From positions 20,216 to 84,215 of the forward strand of contig NZ_BAYE01000025.1 in assembly GCF_000685095.1 (NCBI RefSeq): DNA of 64,000 bases, given 5' to 3'. Of the stretch, positions 52,180 through 60,708 are shown one piece after another. The notes below the pieces were generated by a model that ran no database searches, had not been told where the DNA came from, and worked only from the letters and a program-made list of their open reading frames with translations. Made by a program: the position numbers and the translations under genes. The stretch is from Paraburkholderia caledonica NBRC 102488. GTDB taxonomy: Bacteria > Pseudomonadota > Gammaproteobacteria > Burkholderiales > Burkholderiaceae. How positions within the stretch are numbered: the first letter of the stretch is position 1; every line of letters begins with the position of its first letter.

Positions 52180-53280
52180 ATGAAGAACACCTATGATTTC
52201 GCCGTGGTCGGCGGCGGACTGGTCGGTATGGCGATCGCTTATGGTCTGGCGAAGCGCGGCCAGACCGTCGTCGTACTGGACGGCGAAGATGCGAGCTTTC
52301 GCGCCGCTCGCGGCAACTTCGGGCTGGTCTGGGTCTCGGGCAAGGGCCGAAAGAAGCCCGATTATGGGCGCTGGTCGCTCGAGTCGTCGCGGCTGTGGCC
52401 TGCGTTCGCCAGGGAACTGGAAGAAGCGTCGGGCCTGAGCCTCGGCTATTCACGACCGGGCGGATTGAACATCGCCTTGACCGAGCAATCGCTCGCGGCA
52501 AGCGTCGAGAACGTCGATTACCTGTATCGCCAGGATGCCCGGCTCACCTACGACGTGCTAGATCATCGCATGCTGAAAGCGTTGGTACCCGACATCGCCG
52601 GCGATGTCGTCGGTGCGGTCTATTCGGAGAACGACGGCCATGTCAGCCCGCTTTACACGCTACGTGCCCTGTTCGCGGCATTCGAAAGAGCGGGCGGCGA
52701 CTACATGCCGAAGGCGACGGTCAGCACGATTGAACGGCACGGCGACGGATTCCGTATCGACACGGAATTGGGAACGTTTCGCAGTGCAAAGCTCGTGTTG
52801 TGCGCCGGGCTCGGGAATCGCGATCTCGCTCCGATGGTCGGCCTCGACGCCCCCGTGGTTCCGCTGCGCGGCCAGATCCTGGTGACCGAGCGCGTCCAGC
52901 CGTTCCTTCATTACCCCACCCTGTCGGTGAGGCAAACTGCTGAAGGCTCGGTGCTGCTCGGGGAATCCGCGGAGGATGTGGGCATGGATGCTGGCGTGAC
53001 CGCGGATATCGTCGCGCACATCGCCCGTAAAGCCATCAGGCAGTTCCCCTTGCTGCAGAGCGTGAACGTGGTGCGAGCGTGGGGCGCACTGCGCGTAATG
53101 ACGCCGGACAGCATGCCGATTTACGACGAATCACTTGAGTGTCCCGGTGCATTTCTCACGACCTGCCACAGCGGCGTCACGCTCGCCGCGGCTCACTGCG
53201 AACTGCTGGTGCCGTGGCTATTGGGCGGTCAACGCCCCCCCATTCTCGATTATTTCCATGCAAAGCGATTCCATGTTTAG
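52180..53280 (+). CDS. FAD-dependent oxidase/dehydrogenase subunit (OoxB/NoxB/HcnC-like)
   Basis: The 366-residue protein starts MKNTYDFAVVGGGLVGMAIA with the FAD site, then belongs to the DAO family of D-amino acid/glycine/opine oxidases. Visible blocks are GEDASFRAARGNFGLVWVSG, GAVYSENDGHVSPLYTLRAL, LVLCAGLGNRDLAPMVGLDA and the C-terminal FLTTCHSGVTLAAAHCELLV. In octopine/nopaline oxidase and cyanide synthase this subunit binds and oxidises the amine substrate. The [2Fe-2S] and NoxA-like genes follow with overlaps, giving the three-part enzyme. It probably works at the inner membrane, passing electrons to the respiratory chain. Confidence 0.88.
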   Translation: MKNTYDFAVVGGGLVGMAIAYGLAKRGQTVVVLDGEDASFRAARGNFGLVWVSGKGRKKPDYGRWSLESSRLWPAFARELEEASGLSLGYSRPGGLNIALTEQSLAASVENVDYLYRQDARLTYDVLDHRMLKALVPDIAGDVVGAVYSENDGHVSPLYTLRALFAAFERAGGDYMPKATVSTIERHGDGFRIDTELGTFRSAKLVLCAGLGNRDLAPMVGLDAPVVPLRGQILVTERVQPFLHYPTLSVRQTAEGSVLLGESAEDVGMDAGVTADIVAHIARKAIRQFPLLQSVNVVRAWGALRVMTPDSMPIYDESLECPGAFLTTCHSGVTLAAAHCELLVPWLLGGQRPPILDYFHAKRFHV

Positions 53281-53566
53281 CCTCCTAGAAGGGAGCATAC
53301 CGAAGCTGGTCCGGATCGAGATCGACGGCAGGCATGTCGACGTACCGGATTCGCTGACAGTGGCCGCCGCGCTGCTGTATGCCGGCGTTCACACCTTCCG
53401 GCGAACGCCGGCCGGCAATGCGCCGCGAGCACCGTTCTGCATGATGGGCGTGTGCTTCGACTGCCTCGTGCAGATTGACGATCTGCCCAACCAGCAGTCC
53501 TGCATGGTCAAGGTCATGGAAGGTATGCGTGTGAGCTTCATGAACGGCGCGAGGGACATTCAATGA
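53273..53566 (+). CDS. (2Fe-2S)-binding protein, oxidase small subunit (HcnA-like)
   Basis: The ATG at 53273 overlaps the preceding gene by 8 bases (an in-frame ATG at 53258 is an alternative) and gives 97 residues. It has a ferredoxin-like fold with the cluster motif PFCMMGVCFDCLVQIDDLPN, where three cysteines are followed by a fourth in QQSCM. Small [2Fe-2S] proteins of this kind form the first subunit of cyanide synthase (HcnA) and of three-part opine oxidases, shuttling electrons between the two flavoproteins. Its TGA overlaps the start of the next gene (ATGA). Confidence 0.9.
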   Translation: MFSLLEGSIPKLVRIEIDGRHVDVPDSLTVAAALLYAGVHTFRRTPAGNAPRAPFCMMGVCFDCLVQIDDLPNQQSCMVKVMEGMRVSFMNGARDIQ

Positions 53567-54996
53567 CGATCGAATCAGTCGACCTCGTCGTGATCGGTGC
53601 TGGGCCCGCTGGCATGGCATGCGCGCTTCGAGCCAATTCCCTCGGTCTGAAAGTTCTGGTGATGGACGAAAACGCGTTGCCGGGCGGGCAGATCTACCGC
53701 AACGTCAGCCGTTCGCCGCTGCCCGACCCGGCGCGACTAGGTGCGGATTACACAGACGGCGCCGAGCTGGTGAAGCAGTTCAGAGCCTCCTCCGTGTCGT
53801 ACTGGCCGGACACGCTGGTATGGCAAGTGGGCCGGTCGCTGGACATCAGCTTTACACGTCGAAACGAAACGGCGGCAAGCGGCCAGATACACGCCAATGC
53901 ACTCGTCATCGCCAATGGCGCCTACGAGCGCCCCTTTCCAGTGCCAGGGTGGACGCTGCCCGGCGTCATGGGCGTCGGTGCGGCTCAGACACTCGTCAAA
54001 TCGGCCGGCCTGTTGCCCAACGGGCCGACGGTGCTGGCAGGCAGCGGGCCGCTGCTCTACCTGTTCGCCTGGCAACTGATTCAGGCAGGCCGCCCGCCCG
54101 CCGCGATACTGGAAACCGCGCCAGCCGCCAATTACCGTCATGCGCTGAAGCATCTGCCCGCCGCTTTACGCAGTGCGGACTATCTGCTGAAAGGCATGAA
54201 GCTGCTACGCGCGATCAGGAGAGCGCGCGTCGCCCACATTCGCAATATCAGCGAACTCGCTATCGAAGGCGCCGAGCGAGTGGAGCGCATCAGCTATCGG
54301 TCAGGAGGACAATCGGCCACGATCGCAGCGGAGCTCGTCCTGTTGCATCAGGGCGTGGTGCCAAACGTGCAACTGACGCGCTCGATCGGCTGCACTCACG
54401 ACTGGGACGAAGCGCAACTCTGCTGGCGTCCGCGCACTGACAGCTGGGGCGAGACATCCGTGCCGAACGTCTTCACGGCGGGAGATGGCGCCGGTATCGG
54501 CGGTGCGATCGGAGCACGGATCAGCGGCGAGATGGTCGCGCTCGCCATCGCGCATCGCCTTGGGGCGTTGAGCACTGAATCGTTGAGTGAACACGCGGTG
54601 CCGCTGGGCCGTCAACGCGGTCGACACAGCCGCGTCCGCCCGTTTCTCGACACGTTGTATCGCCCGAGCCCACCTTTTCGTCGTCCATCGGACCAGACAA
54701 TCGTCTGCCGCTGCGAAGAGGTGACGGCCAGTCAGATCCGTGAGATGGCACGCCTCGGCTGCGTCGGCCCTAATCAGACCAAATCCTTTTCCCGCTGCGG
54801 GATGGGTCCATGTCAGGGCCGTCTCTGTGGTCTGACCGTATCGGAGTTGCTCGCCGAGCATAACGGTCAGCGAATGGACGAGACGGGCTACTACAACATC
54901 CGCCCTCCTATCAAGCCAGTGAGTCTGGGAGATCTGGCGGTCTCCTATATCCCCGATGAAAACGCAGCGAAACCAACCGAATGGGTCCCGAAATGA
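53563..54996 (+). CDS. FAD/NAD(P)-binding oxidoreductase with BFD-like [2Fe-2S] domain (OoxA/NoxA/HcnB-like)
   Basis: The 477-residue protein opens VDLVVIGAGPAGMACALRAN and has a pyridine-nucleotide-disulfide oxidoreductase fold with VIANGAYERPFPVPGWTLPG and GPTVLAGSGPLLYLFAWQLI. A second site, VFTAGDGAGIGGAIGARISG, follows. The C-terminus (about residues 385-430) is a BFD-like cluster domain with TIVCRCEEVTASQIREMARL and CGMGPCQGRLCG, giving the four cysteines. It is the A subunit of opine oxidases or HcnB. It overlaps the [2Fe-2S] gene and the RidA gene by four bases each. Confidence 0.92.
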   Translation: MTIESVDLVVIGAGPAGMACALRANSLGLKVLVMDENALPGGQIYRNVSRSPLPDPARLGADYTDGAELVKQFRASSVSYWPDTLVWQVGRSLDISFTRRNETAASGQIHANALVIANGAYERPFPVPGWTLPGVMGVGAAQTLVKSAGLLPNGPTVLAGSGPLLYLFAWQLIQAGRPPAAILETAPAANYRHALKHLPAALRSADYLLKGMKLLRAIRRARVAHIRNISELAIEGAERVERISYRSGGQSATIAAELVLLHQGVVPNVQLTRSIGCTHDWDEAQLCWRPRTDSWGETSVPNVFTAGDGAGIGGAIGARISGEMVALAIAHRLGALSTESLSEHAVPLGRQRGRHSRVRPFLDTLYRPSPPFRRPSDQTIVCRCEEVTASQIREMARLGCVGPNQTKSFSRCGMGPCQGRLCGLTVSELLAEHNGQRMDETGYYNIRPPIKPVSLGDLAVSYIPDENAAKPTEWVPK

Positions 54997-55361
54997 GTGA
55001 TGCGCCTGTACTGAGAAGTTCCGGCAATGCGCGCATGAGCAAAATGGTGCGCTTTGGAAACCTCCTGTTCCTGGCCGGACAAACGTCGTCCGGGCAAGCG
55101 CAGGCACAGTCGATCGAGGAGCAGTGTCTGGAAGCGTTCAGCCGGATCGACGCGCTGCTGGAGCAGGCGAACAGCGACAAGCGAAATCTCCTGTCTGTGA
55201 CGATCTATCTGAAGGACATGAGCGACTTCGATCGCATGAATGCGGCATGGCAGCGCTGGGTCGATCCCGATCACCTACCGGCGCGTTGTACGGTGCAGGC
55301 GACACTCGGCTTGCCAGAACTGCTAGTCGAGTTCAGCGTCACCGCTACCGTCCAGGGTTAA
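54993..55361 (+). CDS. RidA/YjgF/UK114-family imine deaminase
   Basis: The ATG at 54993 overlaps the oxidase stop (ATGA) and gives 122 residues. It shows the RidA marks VRFGNLLFLAGQTSSGQAQA, RIDALLEQANSDKRNLLSVT, YLKDMSDFDRMNAAW and the catalytic Arg in PARCTVQATLG. RidA trimers hydrolyse reactive enamine/imine intermediates such as 2-aminoacrylate in the cytoplasm. The placement directly behind an amine-oxidising flavoenzyme suggests it removes the imine formed there; it could also serve the PLP lyase encoded at 59.4-60.6 kb. Confidence 0.93.
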   Translation: MSDAPVLRSSGNARMSKMVRFGNLLFLAGQTSSGQAQAQSIEEQCLEAFSRIDALLEQANSDKRNLLSVTIYLKDMSDFDRMNAAWQRWVDPDHLPARCTVQATLGLPELLVEFSVTATVQG

Positions 55362-55771
55362 CGACCGGCGGCTCGCGTTACTGCTGAACTACCGCTTTTA
55401 ATCTTGCTCGGGCCGGACCGCTCCGCGGTCCAGGCGAACCACGTCTGGTCGCTAGAACTCAACCCCTATTTGGGTGCCGTTGCAGGCGTAAAAGATATAG
55501 CGAACGACTCCGGCGCGGACAGGATACTTCGAGGGCTAAATCCGCTGCGTAGCGGTTAAGAACTGGCTGGAGCGACGTATCCCCGTGATCATGACCGGCT
55601 TCGCGCTGCCTTTGCTTTTTGTCACCGGCACACTTCGGTGGTGCCAGAGGCACAATGCAAAGCTGATGTCCCACACGACGAATTGACGATCCAGGCGAGG
55701 GACGAGTTCGAACGACCTTGCCCCTCGAAGGACGGCGCGGCCGTAGCACGAACCTCGTCAGTACACTTCCG
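55362..55771. other. Intergenic region with a GC-rich hairpin
   Basis: This 410-bp gap separates the RidA gene from the convergent porin. GGACCGC and GCGGTCC (55415-55431) form a seven-base stem with a three-base loop, without a clear T run, and may terminate the oxidase operon. I see no gene. Confidence 0.5.
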
Positions 55772-56941
55772 TCAGAACTTGTGGCGGATCCCAACCGCGG
55801 CCAGTGCCTGCGTATCCGAGCCGGAATTGACGCCGTACGATCCGATCGATGCATTAGCCGCGATCACACGGCCTGCGCTATTCAGCGTTGTCCCGCTGGA
55901 CTTCTGGTAGCCCGCTAACGCATACAGCTCGGTGCGTTTTGACAATGCGTAGTCGTAGCCGATATTGAACTGGTTATAACTCGCCGAAGCAGCGCCATCC
56001 GATTTGGTATAGTTGTACCCGAACGCCGCGCGTGAAGCCGGCGTGAACTGGTACGCGGCCAGCACTGCGCCCGAGTTGAATTTTTCGGTCTCGCCGAACG
56101 TCGACAGGCTGTCGCGACCGTACTGCATATTGCTGTATGACAGGCCCAGGGTCAGCGCGCCCAGCACGTATCGCGCACCAACTCGCGCAATCTGGATCGA
56201 CCTGGCCGATGAATAGCCCTGATTCACCACGGTGCTGAACAGCGAATCGGACGAGCTGGTCCACGTGCGCACACCGTTGGTCGCGGTACGGCCGCCATTC
56301 GCATAGAAATAGCCGGCCGCCAGCGCAAACGGTCCTTGCGTATAGCTGGCGCCCGCGCTGTAGGTCTGCCCCTCTGCCACGCTGCCAGCCGCTCCGCCGA
56401 ACGCGTACAAAGCCTCAAAACTCAAACCACGATAAGTCGGACTGACGTACTTGACCGAGTTACTGACACGCAGGCTGTTGTCGTAGTTGTCCGCGTCGCC
56501 CGGCGTCGCAAAGGTGCCGCCGAAGTACGAATCGCCGGTCAGAGGCTGAACCACATCCACGACCGGATCGTATTGCCGGCCGAGCGTAACCGTGCCCCAG
56601 TTCGCGCCGCTCAGCCCGACCACCGCCTTGCGGCCGAACTCACGTCCGCCCTGATTCAGCACGCCGGTCCCCGCATTGAAGCCGTTTTCGAGCTGAAACA
56701 GCGCGAGCAGACTATTGCCCAGGTCCTCGGTCCCGCGCAGCCCCCAACGCCCGCCCGACATCGTGCCGCTGGAGAATTTCACCAACGTGCTCCGGTTCGC
56801 GCCACTCGTTCCCGCTGCGTTGTGCACGTAGGCGATGCCGGCGTCGACGATCCCGTAGAGGGTGACACTGCTCTGTGCATGGGCCGTGGCCGCGGCCGAC
56901 ATTGAGCCGACCGCGATCAGCGATGTGACTGTACGTTTCAT
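55772..56941 (-). CDS. Burkholderiaceae general porin (OmpC-like, Porin_4 family)
   Basis: The 389-residue protein starts MKRTVTSLIAVGSMSAAATA with cleavage after HA and the mature start QSSVTLYGIVDAGIAYVHNA. It carries GRWGLRGTEDLGNSLLALFQ, EFGRKAVVGLSGANWGTVTL and the closing AVGIRHKF with terminal Phe. It is a second porin of the same family as the 10371-11600 gene but clearly diverged. It lies inside the opine-type region between the oxidase operon and the amino acid transporter, so it may pass the same substrate across the outer membrane. Confidence 0.95.
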   Translation of the reverse strand: MKRTVTSLIAVGSMSAAATAHAQSSVTLYGIVDAGIAYVHNAAGTSGANRSTLVKFSSGTMSGGRWGLRGTEDLGNSLLALFQLENGFNAGTGVLNQGGREFGRKAVVGLSGANWGTVTLGRQYDPVVDVVQPLTGDSYFGGTFATPGDADNYDNSLRVSNSVKYVSPTYRGLSFEALYAFGGAAGSVAEGQTYSAGASYTQGPFALAAGYFYANGGRTATNGVRTWTSSSDSLFSTVVNQGYSSARSIQIARVGARYVLGALTLGLSYSNMQYGRDSLSTFGETEKFNSGAVLAAYQFTPASRAAFGYNYTKSDGAASASYNQFNIGYDYALSKRTELYALAGYQKSSGTTLNSAGRVIAANASIGSYGVNSGSDTQALAAVGIRHKF

Positions 56942-57132
56942 CTTCGATTCTCCAGGAGTCGTATTGCTGTTTATGGTGTTGCGTGGGCTATTGCTCGAGG
57001 TACCGCTTGAACTCGATTTCGCGGGGCGTGACGAACCACCGCGCCGGACGGCGCGTCGTTCTCCAGTAGTCAGTTTTTTCCCGCGCGCCGTCAGCCGCTC
57101 GGGCCGCGACGACGCATCCGCGGAAGTGGCCG

Positions 57133-57903
57133 CTAAATCTCGATGAGATTCAGGAACTGGCGCACCCGGGGACTGCCCGAGCCGCCAAAGAAAGCTTCGG
57201 GTGTCGTATCCTCGACGACCACCCCGCCGTCCATGAACACAACCCGGTCGGCGACGTCCTGCGCAAAGCGCACTTCATGAGTGACGACGAGCATCGTCAT
57301 CCCTTCTTTGGCGAGCTCGCGCATCACCACGAGCACGTCCTCGCGAAGCGCCGGATCGAGTGCGGAGGTCGGTTCGTCGAAGAGAATGACTTCCGGCCCC
57401 ATCGCCAGCCCCCGAGCAATCGCGACGCGCTGCTTCTGCCCGCCGGAAAGACGCGCTGGGTACTCGTGCGCCTTCGCCGCGAGACCCACCCGGTCGAGCA
57501 GGCGCATGCCACGCTCGACGGCTTCGCTTTTTTTCATGCGCTTGACGCTGACCAGTCCTTCCGTCACGTTTTCCAGCGCAGTGCGATGCGGGAACAGATT
57601 GAAGGATTGAAAAACCATCGCGGTACGCTGGCGGATTGCCTTGATCTTCTTCTGATCCTCCCGCGAAATTTTCGGAGTGCCGTCACGCACGACTTCAATG
57701 CCGCACACCGTGATTGACCCCACGTCCGGCATCTCCAGGAAATTCAGCGACCGCAGGAGGGTTGTTTTGCCGGAACCCGAAGGGCCCATGATGACAACTA
57801 CCTCGCCCTGCCTGACGCTGAAATCCACACCTTGCAGTACCTTGTTCGTGCCGAACGATTTGGCGAGCCCGCGTACGGTAATCGTATTGATATCTCTATT
57901 CAC
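57133..57903 (-). CDS. Polar amino acid ABC transporter ATP-binding protein
   Basis: The 256-residue ATPase has ITVRGLAKSFGTNKVLQGVD, Walker A GPSGSGKTTLLRSLNFLEMP, Q-loop MVFQSFNLFPHRTALENV, signature LSGGQKQRVAIARGLAMGPE, Walker B VILFDEPTSALDPALRED and H-loop MLVVTHEVRFAQDVADRVVF. This is the GlnQ/HisP/ArtP group. It is the last gene of a minus-strand operon (PLP enzyme, binding protein, permease, ATPase) and overlaps the permease by four bases. Confidence 0.95.
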   Translation of the reverse strand: MNRDINTITVRGLAKSFGTNKVLQGVDFSVRQGEVVVIMGPSGSGKTTLLRSLNFLEMPDVGSITVCGIEVVRDGTPKISREDQKKIKAIRQRTAMVFQSFNLFPHRTALENVTEGLVSVKRMKKSEAVERGMRLLDRVGLAAKAHEYPARLSGGQKQRVAIARGLAMGPEVILFDEPTSALDPALREDVLVVMRELAKEGMTMLVVTHEVRFAQDVADRVVFMDGGVVVEDTTPEAFFGGSGSPRVRQFLNLIEI

Positions 57904-58550
57904 TGGAAGCGCCTCGACACGCGGTTCTCAAGGATCGTTTGCACAATCGTCAGGATCTGGTTGATAAGCCAATAGATGAAACCGACCATCAGGAACATCT
58001 CCATGTAGCGGAACGTCGAGGCACCGACCTGATCAGCCACACGCGTCAACTCGACCACAGTGATCGTCGAGGCGAGCGACGTGTCCTTGATCAGCGCAAT
58101 CATCCGGCTGCCGACCGGCGGGATGGCGATGCGCAATCCTTGCGGCAGAATGACCCGCGACATCGCTTTCCAGTAACCCATGCCGAGCGACATCGCCGCT
58201 TCCCATTGGCCGCGGTCCACCGCGTTGATACCGGAGCGGAAGTTTTCGCTCAGATAGGCCGCCGAAAACAGCGTCAGGGCAAGCAGCGCGGCAGGCACGG
58301 GGTCAAGCACGATCCCGTAGCGCGGCAAGCCGAAGTACAGCAATAGAATCTGTACCAGCAGCGGCGTGCCGCGGAATACGGAAACATAAGCAAAGGCCAG
58401 AGCGCGCAGCGTGGCAAAACGGGAGATGCGCGCCAATGCCACAAGCAGACCGAGTGTCGACCCCAATACAAAGGAGCTCAGTCCCAGAAAAACGGTCATC
58501 AGCACCGCGCTCTTGAGCAAAGGAAGCGAGCGAACGAACAGTTCCAGCAT
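57900..58550 (-). CDS. Polar amino acid ABC transporter permease
   Basis: The 216-residue membrane protein begins MLELFVRSLPLLKSAVLMTV and carries the family motif YVSVFRGTPLLVQILLLYFG and the EAA loop AAMSLGMGYWKAMSRVILPQ. It ends with a basic tail (ILENRVSRRFQ). As the only permease gene in this operon it presumably forms a homodimer. It lies three bases from the binding-protein stop codon and overlaps the ATPase gene. Confidence 0.94.
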   Translation of the reverse strand: MLELFVRSLPLLKSAVLMTVFLGLSSFVLGSTLGLLVALARISRFATLRALAFAYVSVFRGTPLLVQILLLYFGLPRYGIVLDPVPAALLALTLFSAAYLSENFRSGINAVDRGQWEAAMSLGMGYWKAMSRVILPQGLRIAIPPVGSRMIALIKDTSLASTITVVELTRVADQVGASTFRYMEMFLMVGFIYWLINQILTIVQTILENRVSRRFQ

Positions 58551-58553
58551 CGA

Positions 58554-59393
58554 CTACTCCTTCTGCTCTTTGGCTTTCGCGATCGTGCCGACCATGTCGT
58601 AGTTCGGCCCGACCCATTTTTTTGCCAGGCGCTCGACCGTTCCATCAGCCATCATGTTATCGATAGCTTTATTCACCGCCGCCAGAAGCGCGGGCTGGTT
58701 TTTCGCGAGCGCCGGCGCGGACAACTGATAGATAAGCGGCTCGCCTACTTCTTTCACTGGCAGATGGTTCACGTTCGCGTACTTCATGCCACCGAAGTGC
58801 GAAATGATCACCGCGTCGATTCTCCCCGTACCAAGATCGCTAAACACGAGGCCGCCATTGTCGTAGCTACGGATATCCGAGTCCTTGAGATGCGTCCGCG
58901 CCCAGGTCTCGTTGCTCGAGCCGGTGGTGACCCCGATGCGCTTACCCTTCAGGTCGGGCTGGCCCTTGATGTCCGTGTTGTCCACCCGCACGAAGATGCG
59001 GAAATCCTCGACGCCGTACGGAAGACCAAAGTCAACCTCCTTGCTGCGCTCGGGTGTCGGGGTGAGGTCGTTCATCACGATGTCATACTTGCCGGACTTC
59101 AGCCCTTCGACGAAATTCTTGAACGAGTCGGCGACGAAGACGACCTTCGGCACGCCGATCCGCTTCGCTAACTCCTTGGCCATTTCGACGTCGTATCCGG
59201 CAGGCTGGTTACTGTTGTCGAGCAGGCTCCAGGGCGGACTGCTTTGCGTATTCGCCACGCGAAGCACGCCGGTTGATTTTGCGCTCGCGAGGAGATCGGT
59301 CGCCTGAGCCTGGGTAACCGCACCGGCCAGAAAGCCGAGTACGAGCCAGGCGGCGAATCGGGTATGGCGCATCCAATTTGTAAATCGGTTCAT
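58554..59393 (-). CDS. Polar amino acid ABC transporter substrate-binding protein
   Basis: I choose the ATG complementary to 59391-59393, behind a strong GGAGGAGAGC site, giving 279 residues; an ATG 42 bases upstream overlaps the previous gene and lacks such a site. The signal segment is FAAWLVLGFLAGAVTQAQA. The mature domain has TGVLRVANTQSSPPWSLLDN, QPAGYDVEMAKELAKRIGVP and NDLTPTPERSKEVDFGLPYG. It is close in type to cystine/general amino acid binding proteins. It lies between a PLP sulfur-lyase-like gene and its own permease, hinting at a sulfur amino acid or opine ligand. Confidence 0.92.
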   Translation of the reverse strand: MNRFTNWMRHTRFAAWLVLGFLAGAVTQAQATDLLASAKSTGVLRVANTQSSPPWSLLDNSNQPAGYDVEMAKELAKRIGVPKVVFVADSFKNFVEGLKSGKYDIVMNDLTPTPERSKEVDFGLPYGVEDFRIFVRVDNTDIKGQPDLKGKRIGVTTGSSNETWARTHLKDSDIRSYDNGGLVFSDLGTGRIDAVIISHFGGMKYANVNHLPVKEVGEPLIYQLSAPALAKNQPALLAAVNKAIDNMMADGTVERLAKKWVGPNYDMVGTIAKAKEQKE

Positions 59394-59431
59394 CTTGCTC
59401 TCCTCCAAAGTGTGGTTTGAATATTCGGTGG

Positions 59432-60604
59432 TCATGCGCCCGCTCCGTCTGCCACGCGCCTGAACGCATCGAGCGCCGCCTGCAAGTCCTGCAACAGCAA
59501 CCCCGGAGGTTCCAGTCCGATCGACAGCCGGATGATGGGCTGATCGGTTAGCGGGAACGGTCGGTCCGCCTGCAACGGCGCCGGGTAGAAAGCCGCGAGA
59601 CTGTGCACACCGCCCCAGCTTGCACCGATGGCGAAGTGCTGCAATGCGTCAAAAAAGGCGGTGAAAGCTTGCTCCGGTGCGGGCTTGAGAATCAGCGAAA
59701 AGAGACAACCATTGCCGTTGAAGTCCCGCTTCCACAAGTCGTGGCCTGTGTCCGACGCCAGCGCGGGAAACAACACCTTGTCGACCAGCGGCTGCCGCTC
59801 CAAGGCTTCGGCGATCTCCAGGGCGGTGCGACTCTGCGCGGCAAACCGCACCTGTAACGTCTCAAGTCCGCGCAGTACCAGAAAACAGTCGTCAGGGCTC
59901 GTTTGCTGCCCCAGAATGCTTTGCGTTTCGCGCAGCGTCGCGTAATAGCCCGTGTCGTTCATGCTGATCGAACCCAGCAACAAATCGGAGTGGCCTCCGA
60001 ACAGCTTGGTAGCCGCCTCGACACTGAAGTCGACGCCATGATCGAGCGGCCGGAAAGCGAGCGGGCTGGCCCAGGTGTTGTCCATCATCGTCATCACACC
60101 ATGACGCCTCGCCACTGCCACGATTGCCGGAATGTCCGGCATTTCCATCGTGACCGTGCCGGGCGACTCCATGCAGATCAACTTCGTGTTCGGCTTGAGA
60201 TACTTTTCGATGTCGGCGCCGATCGCCGGCGGATAGAGTTCCACGTCGACGCTGAAGCGGGCCAGCCAGTTCTGTGCGAACGTCTTCAGCGCACCGTAAC
60301 AGGCCGCTGAGACGAGCAGATGGTCGCCGCCTCGAACGAAGCCCATCACCGTCGTCATCAACGCGGACTGGCCCGACGGCGTGACCACGCAGTGAGCGCC
60401 ACCCTCGAGTGCCGCGATCCGCCGCTCCAGTCCACGCGCGGTCGGCGTACCGGTAATGCCGTAACTGAAACCGTCCGGTTGCCGCTCCTTGCGGCGCGCG
60501 AAGTCGGCCAGCGAATCGAACACGACGGTCGAGGCGCGCATGACTGCGGGCGAGAGGCTGCGAAACGGCTGATGAGCGGGCGGGTTCTGGTGGATGTCTT
60601 TCAT
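59432..60604 (-). CDS. PLP-dependent Cys/Met metabolism enzyme (cystathionine lyase/synthase-like)
   Basis: The 390-residue enzyme belongs to the Cys_Met_Meta_PP family: YGITGTPTARGLERRIAALE, VVTPSGQSALMTTVMGFVRG, VTMEMPDIPAIVAVARRHGV and the PLP-lysine segment DFSVEAATKLFGGHSDLLLG. It is most like cystathionine beta-lyase (MetC), which splits cystathionine into homocysteine, pyruvate and ammonia via 2-aminoacrylate. The first gene of the minus-strand operon, it is divergent from a LysR gene and 38 bases before the binding-protein start. RidA in the neighbouring operon would remove aminoacrylate released here. Confidence 0.92.
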   Translation of the reverse strand: MKDIHQNPPAHQPFRSLSPAVMRASTVVFDSLADFARRKERQPDGFSYGITGTPTARGLERRIAALEGGAHCVVTPSGQSALMTTVMGFVRGGDHLLVSAACYGALKTFAQNWLARFSVDVELYPPAIGADIEKYLKPNTKLICMESPGTVTMEMPDIPAIVAVARRHGVMTMMDNTWASPLAFRPLDHGVDFSVEAATKLFGGHSDLLLGSISMNDTGYYATLRETQSILGQQTSPDDCFLVLRGLETLQVRFAAQSRTALEIAEALERQPLVDKVLFPALASDTGHDLWKRDFNGNGCLFSLILKPAPEQAFTAFFDALQHFAIGASWGGVHSLAAFYPAPLQADRPFPLTDQPIIRLSIGLEPPGLLLQDLQAALDAFRRVADGAGA

Positions 60605-60708
60605 AGCTGTCTTGAAGTCCTTGGGAAGCGAAATTGATGAAATGAAGTTTACTTACCTGCAGGTTTGACTCAACATCAGAAATAATTAGGTCGATAAGCA
60701 GGGGTTAT

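Noticed and set aside
52180..54996. Hydrogen cyanide synthase hcnABC
   Set aside because: The domain types match, but the order (HcnC-like first, then the iron-sulfur subunit, then HcnB-like), the NocT-like binding protein and the OccR-type regulator fit an opine or amine oxidase better. This is a judgement, not proof.
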